A stretch of DNA of 64,000 bases. It comes from Paragordius varius (lineage: Eukaryota; Nematomorpha). How positions within the stretch are numbered: position 1 is the stretch's first letter; each line of letters begins with the position of its first letter. The stretch is from assembly GCA_964247055.1 (NCBI GenBank), contig OZ176052.1, positions 5,766,001 through 5,830,000 of the forward strand. The letters run 5' to 3'. The position numbers and the translations under genes are program-made. Below, one piece after another: positions 39,441 through 50,713 of this stretch. Under the pieces are notes generated by a model. It saw only the letters and a list, made by a program, of their open reading frames with translations, was not told the origin of the DNA and ran no database searches.

Positions 39441-40532
39441 CACTGCTTTTGTTGAAGTTTATTTTAAGGTATTTTTCATAGAAACGGTATTAACACATTT
39501 TAATATAAGATTTACTTCTTGCCAATGATTCAATGTTGATTATCATTTCTATCAACTCACAAATTTGTTTTAAAAATTTGTTTGCCTACAAAATAGAGTT
39601 AATCCTTAAAAAAGTTTACCCAAATTGAGGTGTTGAAAATATCAACGATCGAATTATATAGAAAAAGGGTGTTTTCATCGTTTCCATTGTGCTGAATATT
39701 CATAAAATACGTGTCAACAAAATGCTACAATTGATATGTTTTTCTATGAAAACTTATTTTGATGTCATAATCTACATGTATTAAAAAGTTTTAACCGCGC
39801 TTTCACGTCATTTTTTTGAATTAGCCCATTATCCAAAAATTAAAATTTAACATAATTATTGGTATCGTGATATATATATTAATAATATTTATCAGATATA
39901 TTTTTGTGTTCCCTGCGATGTTTCGGCGTTTCGGAAGCCGAGCCAAAAATTAATTTTATATATCATTACAATTTTTCCATTTATTTACAGTCATGTCTAG
40001 GTGTTGTTGTTTGTCTTTCCACATGATATATTTTTTTCCTTTTAAAAATTTTTGTAAGAAATTATATTAAAGTTTCTACTAAAAACAAAAGAAAAGTGCT
40101 ATTAACAATCAGAAAATAGAATCTATTATACATGACTGTAATATAATTAATTAATGATTGAAAGTTATTTGCCTTCTTATAGAAAACGGTTTCATTGATG
40201 TATGATTTTTAAATTATTCAAAACACAGTGCACACCAAAATATACCATTTGCACGTCAAGGTGTCCTTTAACACTTAAGTTGGCCTTTGAACACTTTAAG
40301 TTGGTCTGAACACTTGAAATCGGTTTTTAAACATTTTAAGTTGGTCTTTTAACACTTCAAGTAGAATCAGTGGCGTACCGAGCATTTGCGGCGCCCGGGG
40401 CATAAAAATTTTATGGCGCCCCCCCCCCCTTTTTTTTAAAAAAAGCCAATAATGCTATATAGTAAAAAAATACAAACGTTGTAACCTAAACACCATAGAT
40501 AAGACAGCACAGTCATATATATTCTAAATATA

Positions 40533-40565
<33 letters not shown>

Positions 40566-42465
40566 CAGGGCTTCTTAAACTAAGGGTCGCGACCCCTTTT
40601 GGGGTCCCGTAGCAAAATTATGGGGTCGCGAGTGATAAAATTAAAATTTAACAAAAAATGTTTTAACTTGTAAAATATATATGATTATAAAAATGGAAAA
40701 TGAGGCTTTGTATGTTTCCGGAAAACCGGTAGACCCATTCATATCCAGAAAAAAATATAATCATTAATGAATGCCCCGACAATAGCTTCGTCTTTTTTTT
40801 AATTAGGCCCCCAGTTCGGGCCCACCCCGTGTAAAAAATGGGTTTTTTGAAAAATCGTGTCTTTGAGACAATTTTCCTGAAAACGTGTTGGACCATTCGA
40901 TTTCACATATATTTTTTTTTATTTCAATTGCGCCGAACATAGTCGGCTCGCTTTTTTAATTTCGGCCCCCTTTTTACCCGCTCCCCCCGTAAAATGCCAT
41001 TTTTTTCAAACATAAAAATTATTTTTTGAATCTATATTTCGCCCAAGGTACGAGACTCTAAAAATTCAATAAGGATCTAAAAATTCAATAAGGATTCCAC
41101 GTATTCCCTGTTAAAAGGCAAATATTTTAGTCGAGCGTTTTTTATATTAGCTGCTGGGTAAGGAGATCCCGCTAAAGATTGCCTCATCATAAGGAAATAG
41201 GGTGCCTTTGGGGCTAAATTTCAAAAAACCTATCAGGCCATATGAGTTCAATAGTTAAAATATTACCCATAACAAGGCAAAAATTTAGGTCGTACGAATT
41301 TTATTCACGCCCTGAAAAATACGCCACTATAGAATGGTTTTTAGTTTTAAGGCAATTTTTCCAAAAACTAATGAGATTATATGGAATCAATAATGATTTT
41401 AGGTATTCTCCGTAAAAACGAAAATTTTAATCAAGGGTTTTTTTATCAGCTGTTGGGTAAGGAGCTACTCGCCTAAAACTGCGCCACCATATCGACATTG
41501 CGTTGTTTAGAAGTTAATTTTCAAAAAACTTATCAGGCCATATAAGTGTAATATAGGCCTGAAATATTACCCGTAAAGTCAAAAATTTGAGTAGAGCCCC
41601 TTAATTAGGCCCTTGCCCTGAAAAAATGCGTCACCATAGAATGACTTTTTGGTTTTGGGGCACCATGAGAGCATATGGAATCAATCATGATTCCAGGTAT
41701 TACCCGAATTAAGGCAAAAAATTTAATTGAGCGTTTTTTTGTTGCCCTGGTTAGAAGCTACCCGCGTAAAACTGTGTCCAATCTATATACAGCATGCCTT
41801 TGGAGCGAAATTTCAGAAAACCTATGAGTCTAATAGGAACAATGAATTCCATTCAAGATAATCCCCATATGAGGGCAAAAATTTTAACCAGCGCTTTTTT
41901 ATACCTGCCCTGGGTTAGGAGTACCCGCCAAAAGCTGGTCCACTATATAAAAATTGCTTTGTTTTGGAGCTAATTTACACAAAATTATGAAGGCATATGA
42001 GCTCATTAAAACCTTGAAATATATTCCGTAACTAGATAAAAAAATCAGGTGTTTTTTATAGCCGTTAATTTGTGGCTTTTATGCCCTAAAAATACGCCAT
42101 CTTACAACAATAATTTAGTGTTGAGGTATTTTTTCGAAACCCCATAAATGGTAAGATGATTCCAAATATTTGCCATTAAGAAGCCATACGAGTTCAGTTA
42201 AACACATTATGGCGAATTTGTATAACATCATTCTTTCCTTTAAAAAGTCCACCGATTATTATAATATCTTGTATAAATTTACTATGAATCAGAAGATGTT
42301 AAAGAAATTTATAAAAAAATGTAGATTTAATTATGTAAATCTCTTAAAACCGAAATAATCCTGATAAATATAATCAACAAAATTTATAAGCGTGAATTGT
42401 TGGGGTCGTTGAGAAACTCGCTCTCATAAATGGCGTCGGGAATTACAAAAGTTTAAGAAGCCCTG
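40566..42465. mobile_element. Inner hAT element carrying satellite-like units
   Basis: Left end CAGGGCTTCTTAAACTAAGG with a GGGTCGCGACCCC palindrome; right end AGTTTAAGAAGCCCTG. The flanks are ATATATAT and ATCTATAT (7 of 8). It contains repeat C in reverse orientation and, from about 41040 to 42100, seven imperfect tandem units of about 150 bp. Confidence 0.8.
41040..42100. repeat. Satellite-like array of about 150-bp units (dimeric, about 300 bp)
   Basis: A motif like TATTACCCGTAA followed by GGCAAAAATTT recurs near 41100, 41260, 41401, 41561, 41696, 41860 and 42020. Alternate units are closer to each other: TATCAGGCCATAT recurs about 300 bp apart (41232, 41532), as does GCTGTTGGGTAAGGAGC (41150, 41449). 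Units are also present, reversed, in repeat C copy 1 (20050, 20665, 20830). Confidence 0.65.
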
Positions 42466-44014
42466 ATCTATATGAAGTAAATTTATTCATTTTTAATTGC
42501 ATAAATATTCTAATAAATTCTATAATATGGAAATATATTTATAAAAATGGAAAGTGGTGGCTTTGTGATCTGTTTTCGAAAAACCGGTAGACCCATTCGA
42601 ATCCAAACATCGAAAAAATATAATCATTAATAAATGCCCCGACAATAGCTTCGCCCTTTTTTGAAATAGGCCCCCAGTTCGGGCACCCCGTGTAAAAAAC
42701 GGTTTTTTTTGAAAACAGAAGTCCACAAAAATCGTGTCTTTGAGACAATCTTCCGGAGAACGTGTTGAACCATATTTCAAATGTGATTTTTGTTTACTCA
42801 TTTTCGATTGCGCCGAACATGGTCGTCTCGCTTTTTTAATTTAGGCCCTATATTTAACCGCTCCCCCCATAAAATGCCATTTTTTTTCAAAAAACAAAGT
42901 CCACAAAAATAATTATAAATCTATTTTTTGCCCTAGGTATGAGACCGTTTGGCACAAGTAAACAATATAGTATGAATGCACCGTTTTAAAATTTTATCAG
43001 ATCATAGCTATTAAATAATTTTTCGAAATACTTATTTCAAATAGCGCCCCCCTCCCACCCGGAAGTCCGAAGGACTTCCACGGGGAGATTTTCGCTAGTT
43101 ATATATAAAAATAATGTTGTTGCATATATTGAATTGATCTTATGATAATGGCGAACAATAATGATTTAAAAAATAATTGTAAATCTAGGAGAATTTTGCA
43201 ATACATAAACAGAAATATAATGCATTTTATTTAATAAAATATTTTATATGAAGATTTTATCACTTGGAAAGGAAAAAAGCAACTAAGAGAAAAAATATTT
43301 ATGTAAAAATTTTTCTGGCTTTTGATATTGCAAAATTATCAATTATTAAAATCTATCATATTTTTCTTTTTCCACTCTCAACAATGTTAAGTCATTCTGT
43401 TTTATGGTACTAATTAGGTGAATATATAGAGTATATATTTTAGGGATTTTTACCTAATTGCTGAAAAATATTATTAAGTTCTTATTATTTTTGCATATTA
43501 AAATAATCATTTAGGCGCCCCTAAATAACGGCGCCCGGGGCATGATGCACCCCCTTGCCCCCCCCTCGGTACGCCCCTGAGTAGAATTTTTATTTTATAA
43601 CTAACTTTTATTAATTATCATTTTTTACTTATCACCATAAATCTAAACGTTTAGATTAATATTAATTTTTTTCATTCAAGAACTGTGTACCTTTATTAAT
43701 TCCTTAAAAATTAATTTGTTATAAATAAGGATTAGCGCGTTATAAAATAAGTTTTCAATTTTTCCTAAATAAAAAGTCGCTAATATTTTTAATTGAAAAA
43801 ATTAGTCTAAAACAAAAAATGCTTTTAATGAAGTAAATTTAAAATGAAATAACACCAAAATTTAAAGGTATTATGTTGATAAATAAAAATGAAATACATG
43901 CAATAATTAGGGTTATTCGCAGATCAAAATTAAGGACCAACTTGAAGGATTCAAGGATCAATTTAAAGTGTTCAAGTACATCTAAGTTTAAATAGTATAT
44001 GTGGATGAAATATA

Positions 44015-45203
44015 CCAGGTGTATTCATAGGTTCTAACGGTTTTTTTTGGTAAAAAACATTTGAAAATCAAATATTATTTGATTCAAAAATTATACGTCG
44101 GCTTACATTTGGTTCATGTCTTAGGTAATATAATTGAATGCCGTGCCAAAAAAACTGATTGTCTTTTGCGGATAAAGGCCCTTTTCTATCGTCTAAGAAT
44201 TATTAATCTGTTGCTATGAAATGGTGTGCCCTATCGTTCCGAAGTTGTTTTAGTCAGATGGCGTCAGGTCAGGACAGTTAAACGGAGGCGAAAGACTTCC
44301 CATTGAAGCGATTTCAGGATGTCTTTCGCTGGTTTTGCTGTGTGAGACGAGTATTTGTGTCACGAAATACTTTACCTTGTCTTCTGGCTTATTCCGGTTG
44401 TTTTCAATTGATGCATGGTAATAGATTCTTAGTTGGCATTCTTGCATGGTTCAAATAGATTATTTGTTAGCGAATGTGTTAGCGGTTTGACCGGGTTTTT
44501 ATAAGTGGGAATACAAAATATTGATCTAATCCCCTAGGCCTACGGTCTTTCCGCCGAGGCGATTTGGAAATGATGTTGATGGACTGGGTGACAAGGTGAA
44601 AGCAACGATTTTTTCGCTTTGGTTTACAAAATAATACTATTTATCATCACCAATCTAAATTCGATGCCATGGAAGAAGAATTTTAGAATGTGCAATTATT
44701 TAATGCTTATGCAAATTGTGTGGGCCCCATTTACCAAGGTTATAAGTCTTTACCTTTGCGCGTATGCATCTATAGATTGTTTTTTGACACATAGAGTGCT
44801 TCTGCCAGTTAATGTTAAGCTTGAATTGGATCATTATCCAATCATTCTTGCACTTTATCGTCCTCGCAGTTGTGTGATCTTCTAGAGCGCCCACACTCTT
44901 TCACATGAAATAGTCTTTATTTTTATGTGTTAGTATTTAAGGCATGTTCACCAGCTCCTGCCAGTAAACGATAACTTCCAACAGTCCTCTTTTCTAATTG
45001 CAGCGCGTGCCGTAAAATTTCTTTTTCAGAACAAAATTAAAATTACAGATTTATAAAATATGACGCCAGTTTTTGGCCAACTCAACTTGTGTGTTTGCCC
45101 TTTAATGTCAGATAAACAAAATGGGGCTTGTTATACATAAATCGTCTATGTAATTTCGATAACATATTCTTTTATTTCAACCGAAACTTATGATTACACC
45201 TGG
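44015..45203 (-). mobile_element. mariner transposon relic
   Basis: A 1.19 kb element with ends CCAGGTGTATTCATAG and, inverted, CCAGGTGTAATCATAAG, flanked by TA. The minus strand preserves mariner signatures: NLGKWGPHNLHKH (usual WVPHEL) near 44710 and PFNCPDLTPSDY (usual PPYSPDLAPSDYHLF) near 44250-44280. Length and termini match the mauritiana/cecropia branches of mariner. Many stops and frame changes make it inactive. Confidence 0.85.
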
Positions 45204-45817
45204 TATATTTTAGAAAATGATCATAATACCCAGAGTGGTCTCGGTTTTATGTATTACCAGTGTTTTAAAAATACTACTTTTGTGTTAATTCCATATCAAA
45301 TAGCATAATTTGGGCACATTTAATAATGCCCCAGCGAAATAAATTGTTATAATGAAACCAAAATGTTTCGGTTCCGATTGCAGCCACTTCCAAAAGCAGG
45401 CGTTTTAGAACCCTCACTTCTAGTTATCTTATTTTAATAAAATATATTTTAAGGGTGAAAATGCAAAAAGAAGGCCAGATACAAATTAAAATTAAAAATA
45501 GACACATTATGAACATTAATAATATGGTTATCTTTATGCCAACATTCACAAAGTATCCGTTTAAATTTTACTCATAAAAAGTTATTATCAAATTCACCTA
45601 AATTATAACTTATTACTTTTATTATAAAAAGAGATTCAATCCATATCTGAATGCATGTATATACATCTTTAATACAAAAATAAACTGTTAATTTTTAATT
45701 AACACATAAATGCAAAGCTCGATTTCTCTGGATGAAACGACTTGAAATATGATTGAAGGTAATGATTTTTATAAATAATCCAATTTTTGAATGGATAGTT
45801 GTGGTCTATATATTTAG

Positions 45818-45963
45818 ACTTTGAACGGGAACCTATTACCCTGGATAACGGCCAGCTTTGCCTCGTAAACACTTTTATGAAAAACTATATGCAAAATGCT
45901 ACTGATTTCAATTTTTTAATCAAATGGTTCCAATTGTGGATTTTTAATTTACACCTAACCCAA
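45818..45963 (+). CDS. Possible orphan exon
   Basis: After an acceptor (TATATTTAG) the frame stays open for 48 codons and ends at a good donor (CAA, then GTATAT). It reads EREPITLDNGQLCLVNTF and continues with FLIKWFQLW. Its base composition is richer in GC than its surroundings. No family is recognised and no neighbouring exon was found, so it could also be a transposon scrap. Confidence 0.3.
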
Positions 45964-46248
45964 GTATATTAATAGAATGTAAATAAGTAGTTATTAACAT
46001 ATAAAAATTAAAAATATCAATGACTTTTTACAAAGCGTATAATATTAAGTAATGAACAAAAAAAAGTGAACATGATAATATAAGGTAAATTTTTGACCGA
46101 TCAAAATATAATACCAGGTGTGACTGTTTATGAATGCAGTCTCTCATGATCATATATCATTTAATGGTGAAATTGAATAAAAAGGGCATAAAATTGAATT
46201 CAATATTATAAATTAATTAAAACCAATAAGCCGTCTGAATATTGATTG

Positions 46249-46500
46249 CAGTGGTCCTCAAACAACGGCTTATGGGCCGCATGCTATGGCCCTTTATTTA
46301 TAATCTTTTTTTGATATACTTATTTTGATATCTGAAGATGTGTCAAACATTTATGATATTTTTATCGGCATTATATGCTGTACGGCTTAAAGACAAGATA
46401 AATTAGTGAATATAACTGTAATAACCAGTAACACAAATATAGATTTAATATTTTATAAAAACCGCGGTTCTGGTTTTAAAGGATACCTATTAAAATTCAT
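46249..46500. mobile_element. hAT-like remnant
   Basis: CAGTGGTCCTCAAACAACGG followed by GGGCCGCATGC is a typical hAT left end. The right end is unclear (perhaps around AACCGCGGTTCTGG near 46462). No coding sequence. Confidence 0.35.
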
Positions 46501-46695
46501 TCTGTCCCCGAAAACTTAAATTTTTTTAATAAAAAAAATGGAAGATAAATCTAGTGCAAATTTTTAGCCTTATAGTTAATTATGAAAACATAAAAATAAT
46601 ACTTTAGGCAATTTTTATAATTGAATTATATATTTATGAATCTAAATTAAAAATAATTATTAAGCGGTTGACATCTGTCGAATTAAATTTCCAAA

Positions 46696-47042
46696 TTAAC
46701 CCCACGCACGGGTAGTGGCATAATGTAATATTAATGTACCGTCTGTTCCATAAGTCTATACATTTAAAATGTTATACATGATATAAATTAGATATAGTTT
46801 GATCAAGGGATGGGGCAAATGCTTGTGCCACATAAATATATAGTGGTTGATCTTGATTAAAACCCAAATATTTTGCCAAAAATTCCAATACCAAAGCAAT
46901 ATTTTTGTCTTCCTCAACCTTCCATTTTTTCTTTTTCATTATAGGAGCATCACCAACAGGTTTAAATAGAACATCAACTTAAAACATTAAAAAATGTATT
47001 TGGATACATTTTACAACCATCACTATGTTCGTGTGTGTGCAT
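46696..47042 (-). CDS. ATG12: ATG12, ubiquitin-like autophagy conjugation protein
   Basis: ATG12 is a ubiquitin fold joined through its C-terminal glycine to ATG5; the conjugate promotes lipidation of ATG8. Exon 2 (46977-46778) reads VDVLFKPVGDAPIMKKKKW, then LEFLAKYLG and YIYVAQAFAPSLDQTISNLY. Exon 3 (46755-46696) reads TYGTDGTLILHYATTRAWG and stops. This follows human ATG12 colinearly (KAVGDTPIMKTKKW, NQSFAPSPDQ, GSDGKLVLHYCKSQAWG), including the terminal AWG. The intron between them is 22 nt and not a multiple of three, so it must be removed. Exon 1 (47042-47024, ATG, six codons plus one base) joined by a 46-nt intron is the best phase-consistent start but is weakly supported. The total is about 92 residues, lacking the N-terminal extension of vertebrate ATG12. 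Confidence 0.93.
46756..46777 (-). other. ATG12: 22-nt spliceosomal intron in ATG12
   Basis: On the minus strand it begins GTATAA and ends TATAG. Removing exactly these 22 nt joins SNLY-H to TYGTDG in the conserved ATG12 frame; reading through gives a stop after one further codon. The position is fixed by conservation on both sides. Confidence 0.88.
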
Positions 47043-47081
47043 GAAACAAATGCCGACGCTATGTTTTGCCGTATTATTTAA
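47043..47081. promoter_or_regulatory. Probable shared bidirectional promoter/5' leader of ATG12 and STIL
   Basis: Only about 39 bp separate the proposed ATG of ATG12 (47042, minus) from the ATG of STIL (47082, plus). STIL has an in-frame TAA immediately before its ATG and no acceptor in between, so this start is likely. The transcription start sites must lie within or overlap the opposite gene. No TATA box stands out against the AT background. Confidence 0.45.
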
Positions 47082-50000
47082 ATGCAAACAAAAAATTTGA
47101 GTTTGGACATTTCGAATTTTACTTTAAATGCTGTATTTGACGATAAAGTTTTGAGAGATTTCGTTAGTAATACAGAAAAAAGTGGTAATATATACCAAAA
47201 CTATGGAATAGATTTTGTATTCAATCACAAAGGTGCATTTTTTTTAATTTTAGATAATGAAACAGATCTTATGGCAAATAGAATCTTCGGCTATAATACA
47301 TTTGTTTACAAAAAAGAAAATAAAAAATTATTTTTTCAATGTCAAGCATTTGATATATTTAATCCGGAATCATCAGTTGAAAGTTTAGAAACAAAAATAT
47401 TTATTGAATATAAATTATTAAATAATGAATATATAGCTAAAGTATGTTATAATATAATTTATAGTTATTTATTAATGTTTTTATGATAGACAATTCTTTT
47501 ATGCTAAATAATATAAACACAACTGTACCATATTGCAATACATCTTATAGATCTTTATATGATAACAATAGTAAACGATCCTATAAAGCCCAATCAAATT
47601 ATGGCTTTTTAATTTTAAACACCTTAAAAAAAGTTGTTTTTCTAAAATCTACTGAAACTACAAAGGGTTCCAATATCATTGGTATTTGGTCAGATGCATC
47701 CAATATTCAATCACCTTTTGCCTGGTCAATATGTCATTCTCATTGGTCAAAATTAGAAAATAAAGCTTCCAATTTTTTATTTGCTCATATTTTACGACCA
47801 ACAATACCACCCGAAATATATATGGTTTCGAAAACTTCTTTACAGAAACCGTGTCATTGGTTTGCGACCTCAGACGTTCGGATGGCTAAAATTGGCAGCA
47901 AAATCAAACCTCGAAATTTTACCATTAAACTTCAAGTTAGTTGTTTTTATTTTTGCTTTTCATTGAAAGATGAAATATTAACTCTCTTAAATATATATAT
48001 ATATATGTGAAGTGTGTCATGACAACCTTCTCTTTTTATATATTTGTCCCCTAATTAGCTTATTTCAACCGATGATCCCATGTTTTTGCATATGTTACCT
48101 GCTTCAGAACTTAATACAGACGCAAACTTTGGAATTCCAGTAGCTTCCTCATACAACTCTGATGATCCGAAAACATTAAATGCGTCAAACAAATCCGTTT
48201 TTGATATCAGAGACAGTTTCGAACACTATTTGCTGACTCATAATATAACTACACCTGACATTTGTAAATCAAGCAATCTTAAGGGTACAGAAAATCAAAT
48301 TATGGACATAAATGAAACCTACTACTATACGGACAAAGCCGAAAAGGTTAATCCAAACAGTCATAAACTCTCTCCAAATCTCACAAATAAAATTGTGTCG
48401 GAATCATTTATATCAAACGTAATAGGCCAGGCTAAACAGGTTTTGCAAGAAAATATGGTTGTTTTACCGAAAATTCCTGAAAAAAACATCGCCACTCAAT
48501 CAAATTTAACACCACCTCCTGATTCAGAGATAGAAATTGAGACTCAACCCTTGACAGAATGCAAAATTCATAATCCAGAAGCAAGAATCGAACAAATTAC
48601 CCAAAATTCATCTAAATTGATGAATGATCCAACCTTTAATAATAACATTAATTATGTTTTGTTCACAACACTAAAGTACCAACAACAAGAGATTGATACA
48701 CTTAAACGACAATTACAACAAATCAATATAAACGCTTCCGTCCATAATTCTGAACTAAAAAACAAAAACATTCCTGATTCGTCTAAGGTGGCCTTGAAAA
48801 ATGGAAAAAACTTCGTCGAGACCCAAAATAACATGTGTAATGAAATTGGTATAAATACTGGTATGTCACTCATACTACCCCAATTGATACACTCATCATC
48901 AATCTCAAAGGCACAAAACGCACAAAAAGATGACAAAAATATGTTGCTCAATAACAAATCTCAACAAACAACACTATTAAATGGTAAAACAAACTATCCT
49001 AATATTAATTATGTTCACAATAATGATTTTGATTTGATGAATAATCCGAAATCTATGGCAAACGAATGCTCAAGTAATGGTCACCCCTTTTCTGTCCCTG
49101 AAAGAAAAGTAAAATTTGTCAAGGGAAAATGTACATCCTCTCCGCTTGAGACGGAACCTAGGGTATTGGTTAAATATTAGTTTTTTTTAATCTTATAATT
49201 TCATGTAAAAATAGTATTTTGATATCACCAGATTTTAGGTGCTACCTACCTATTAGAATTATAATTTAATTTTGAATATTTATTATTATAATTATATTAA
49301 TCGAATATACCATTGGCATTTCAAATTCATCCTCGAACTATTTATTTCATTCCTGAACAATTCGAGTTTACCTTAAAATATGTGTGTATAAATTTCAAAA
49401 ATTACCCTATAAAATTAACACTAATACAGAAAAAATAATAAATTATGCCATAAAGATATATCTTATTAAATATGTTTTTCATCTAAACACAATTTAATTT
49501 GGAATTCGTTGTGAATATCTATCGTTCAAGGGTAAATATTAAGTATTCAAGGGTGAAAGTGTATATGGTATGTATGGCTTTATATATCCTATTATCATTT
49601 CTATGAGTCATAAACTAGAAACTTTTTTGCCCTTAAATTAAATTATATACGTATTTTATGATTAGCTATCAGCAATATCTATGTTATAAAAAATTTTTAT
49701 TTTGAATAATCCATGTTTAAACAACAAATGCATATTTTAGATAATAAGTGCCAATTCATTTTCGACACCTGCTCGTTCTATTCTACGAAGTACAGAATCC
49801 CAAGAGGGCTACATTTGTTTATCGACACAAACCATCAATTCTACCACAACTTCTATACTTTTCAAATCGCCTCACAGTTATCAAAGGTATCTTTTATAAA
49901 ATAGTTTTTTATTTGTATGATTATATAATATTTTATGCAAAATTTAAAGTTCGCATTCGACCCATTTTAATATTTATGTATAATATAAAAGGTTTATGAT

Positions 50001-50377
50001 TTTTGTTACGTTTAAAAAGCTATAATAGTTAAGTTTTAATTTTCAAATATCTATTGATAATTATATTATTAAATTTTTTTATTTAGAAAAAAGAAAGTTA
50101 GAGAAATTGAACAAATCGATAAAGTTGCCGAAAAATATCTTCGACGCATGAATGAAAGTTAATTTAAATTTATTACTGAACATCGATTATCCTAATAATT
50201 CTTTTAAAATTCACGAACTTACATTTTACAAAAATTTTATATTCGCGTACTATATAAATAGGTAATGTGACATCAATGGTTAAAGGCCACAAACCAAATA
50301 AGGGTGATAACCCCCTTTCGGCACTGGAATATAGTGTTCATTCCAAAAAATATTTGAAAAAATATGGATTACTTTAA
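47082..50377 (+). CDS. STIL: STIL/Ana2/SAS-5 centriole duplication factor
   Basis: Exons 47082-47441, 47465-47935, 48059-49162, 49741-49886, 50087-50157 and 50262-50377 join in phase to 755 residues. STIL is phosphorylated by PLK4 and recruits SAS-6 to start cartwheel assembly. Exon 2 holds YGFLILNTLKK...IIGIWSD...SPFAW and, across the junction, TIKLQLISTDD. These match human YGYLTMDETRK, LVGIWLSG, YSPQVW and FRFQLLTSKE. Exon 3 carries a short coiled coil (YQQQEIDTLKRQLQQINI), matching the STIL oligomerisation helix. The C-terminus, KVAEKYLRRMNES...NPLSALEYS then SKKYLKKYGLL, is the STAN motif (human ALKYLNENQ...KKYMKRYGLL). Human STIL has about 1,290 residues; the loss lies mainly in disordered parts. 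The first intron is 23 nt and the third contains a family B MITE. Confidence 0.92.
47442..47464 (+). other. STIL: 23-nt spliceosomal intron in STIL
   Basis: Begins GTATGT and ends TTTATAG. Its removal fuses the open frame 47082-47441 (ending NEYIAK) to the frame that carries the conserved STIL N-terminal domain, in phase 0. Unlike the ATG12 case, conservation does not directly flank the junction, so this rests on frame, consensus sites and the similar intron next door. Confidence 0.7.
49308..49570. mobile_element. MITE family B, copy 4
   Basis: TACCATTGGC...TATATGGTA ends with inverted CAAGGGT/ACCCT-type units. It occupies almost half of STIL intron 3 (49163-49740) and is more diverged than the copy at 9428. 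Confidence 0.7.
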
Positions 50378-50713
50378 TATTGATATAATTTGTCGATGGT
50401 AGAAAAGACCCTTGATATGCATTTATATACGCCTTGTGTAGAAAAATTATTTTGCTTCAAATTTAATATATTTGTGATACGTATTTAGCTTAGCATATAA
50501 TTCTTGTATTAAATTATGGTGACGATAAATAAATTAATATTGCATCATATTGGATATTTTGAAATAAGTGCAAAAAATATTGTTTTTCACATCTTAAAAT
50601 TACTTTTAAAATATAAAAAATATAAATTAACTTTTTGAATAATTTCTCATATACTTTTTAAAGTAAACATTTCCTAAATTTTGACCTGCTAATATCTTAG
50701 TATATGGCTTTTA

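Larger units (their letters stand above)
40368..43579. mobile_element. Outer hAT element with 8-bp target duplication
   Basis: Left end CAGTGGCGTACCGAG, right end CTCGGTACGCCCCTG, flanked by a perfect 8-bp duplication AGTAGAAT (40360-40367 and 43580-43587). GCGCCCGGGGCAT occurs subterminally at both ends. Inside are a second hAT element, a repeat-C copy (42540-43030) and a rearranged remnant of a hAT transposase 3' region (43150-43400, its second half on the minus strand). It is non-autonomous. Confidence 0.88.
40243..43997. mobile_element. Element G, related to family B, split by a hAT insertion
   Basis: Starts TACCATTTGCACG after TA and ends TAGTA before TA, like family B. Its subterminal parts carry tandem units of about 24 bp with a different sequence (AACACTTTAAGTTGGTC, reading inverted on the right). 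Removing the hAT element at 40368-43579 and one target copy leaves an element of about 0.5 kb. Confidence 0.6.

Noticed and set aside
42520-42801. Open frames with a recurrent GARTGG-like peptide, also at 40663-40896 and 21075-21296
   Set aside because: The same peptide appears because repeat C recurs; orientation and frame vary and no domain is seen.
49713-49904. Open frame starting MFKQQMHIL
   Set aside because: The STIL exon here uses a different frame (SANSFSTPARSILRS), which is in phase with both neighbours.
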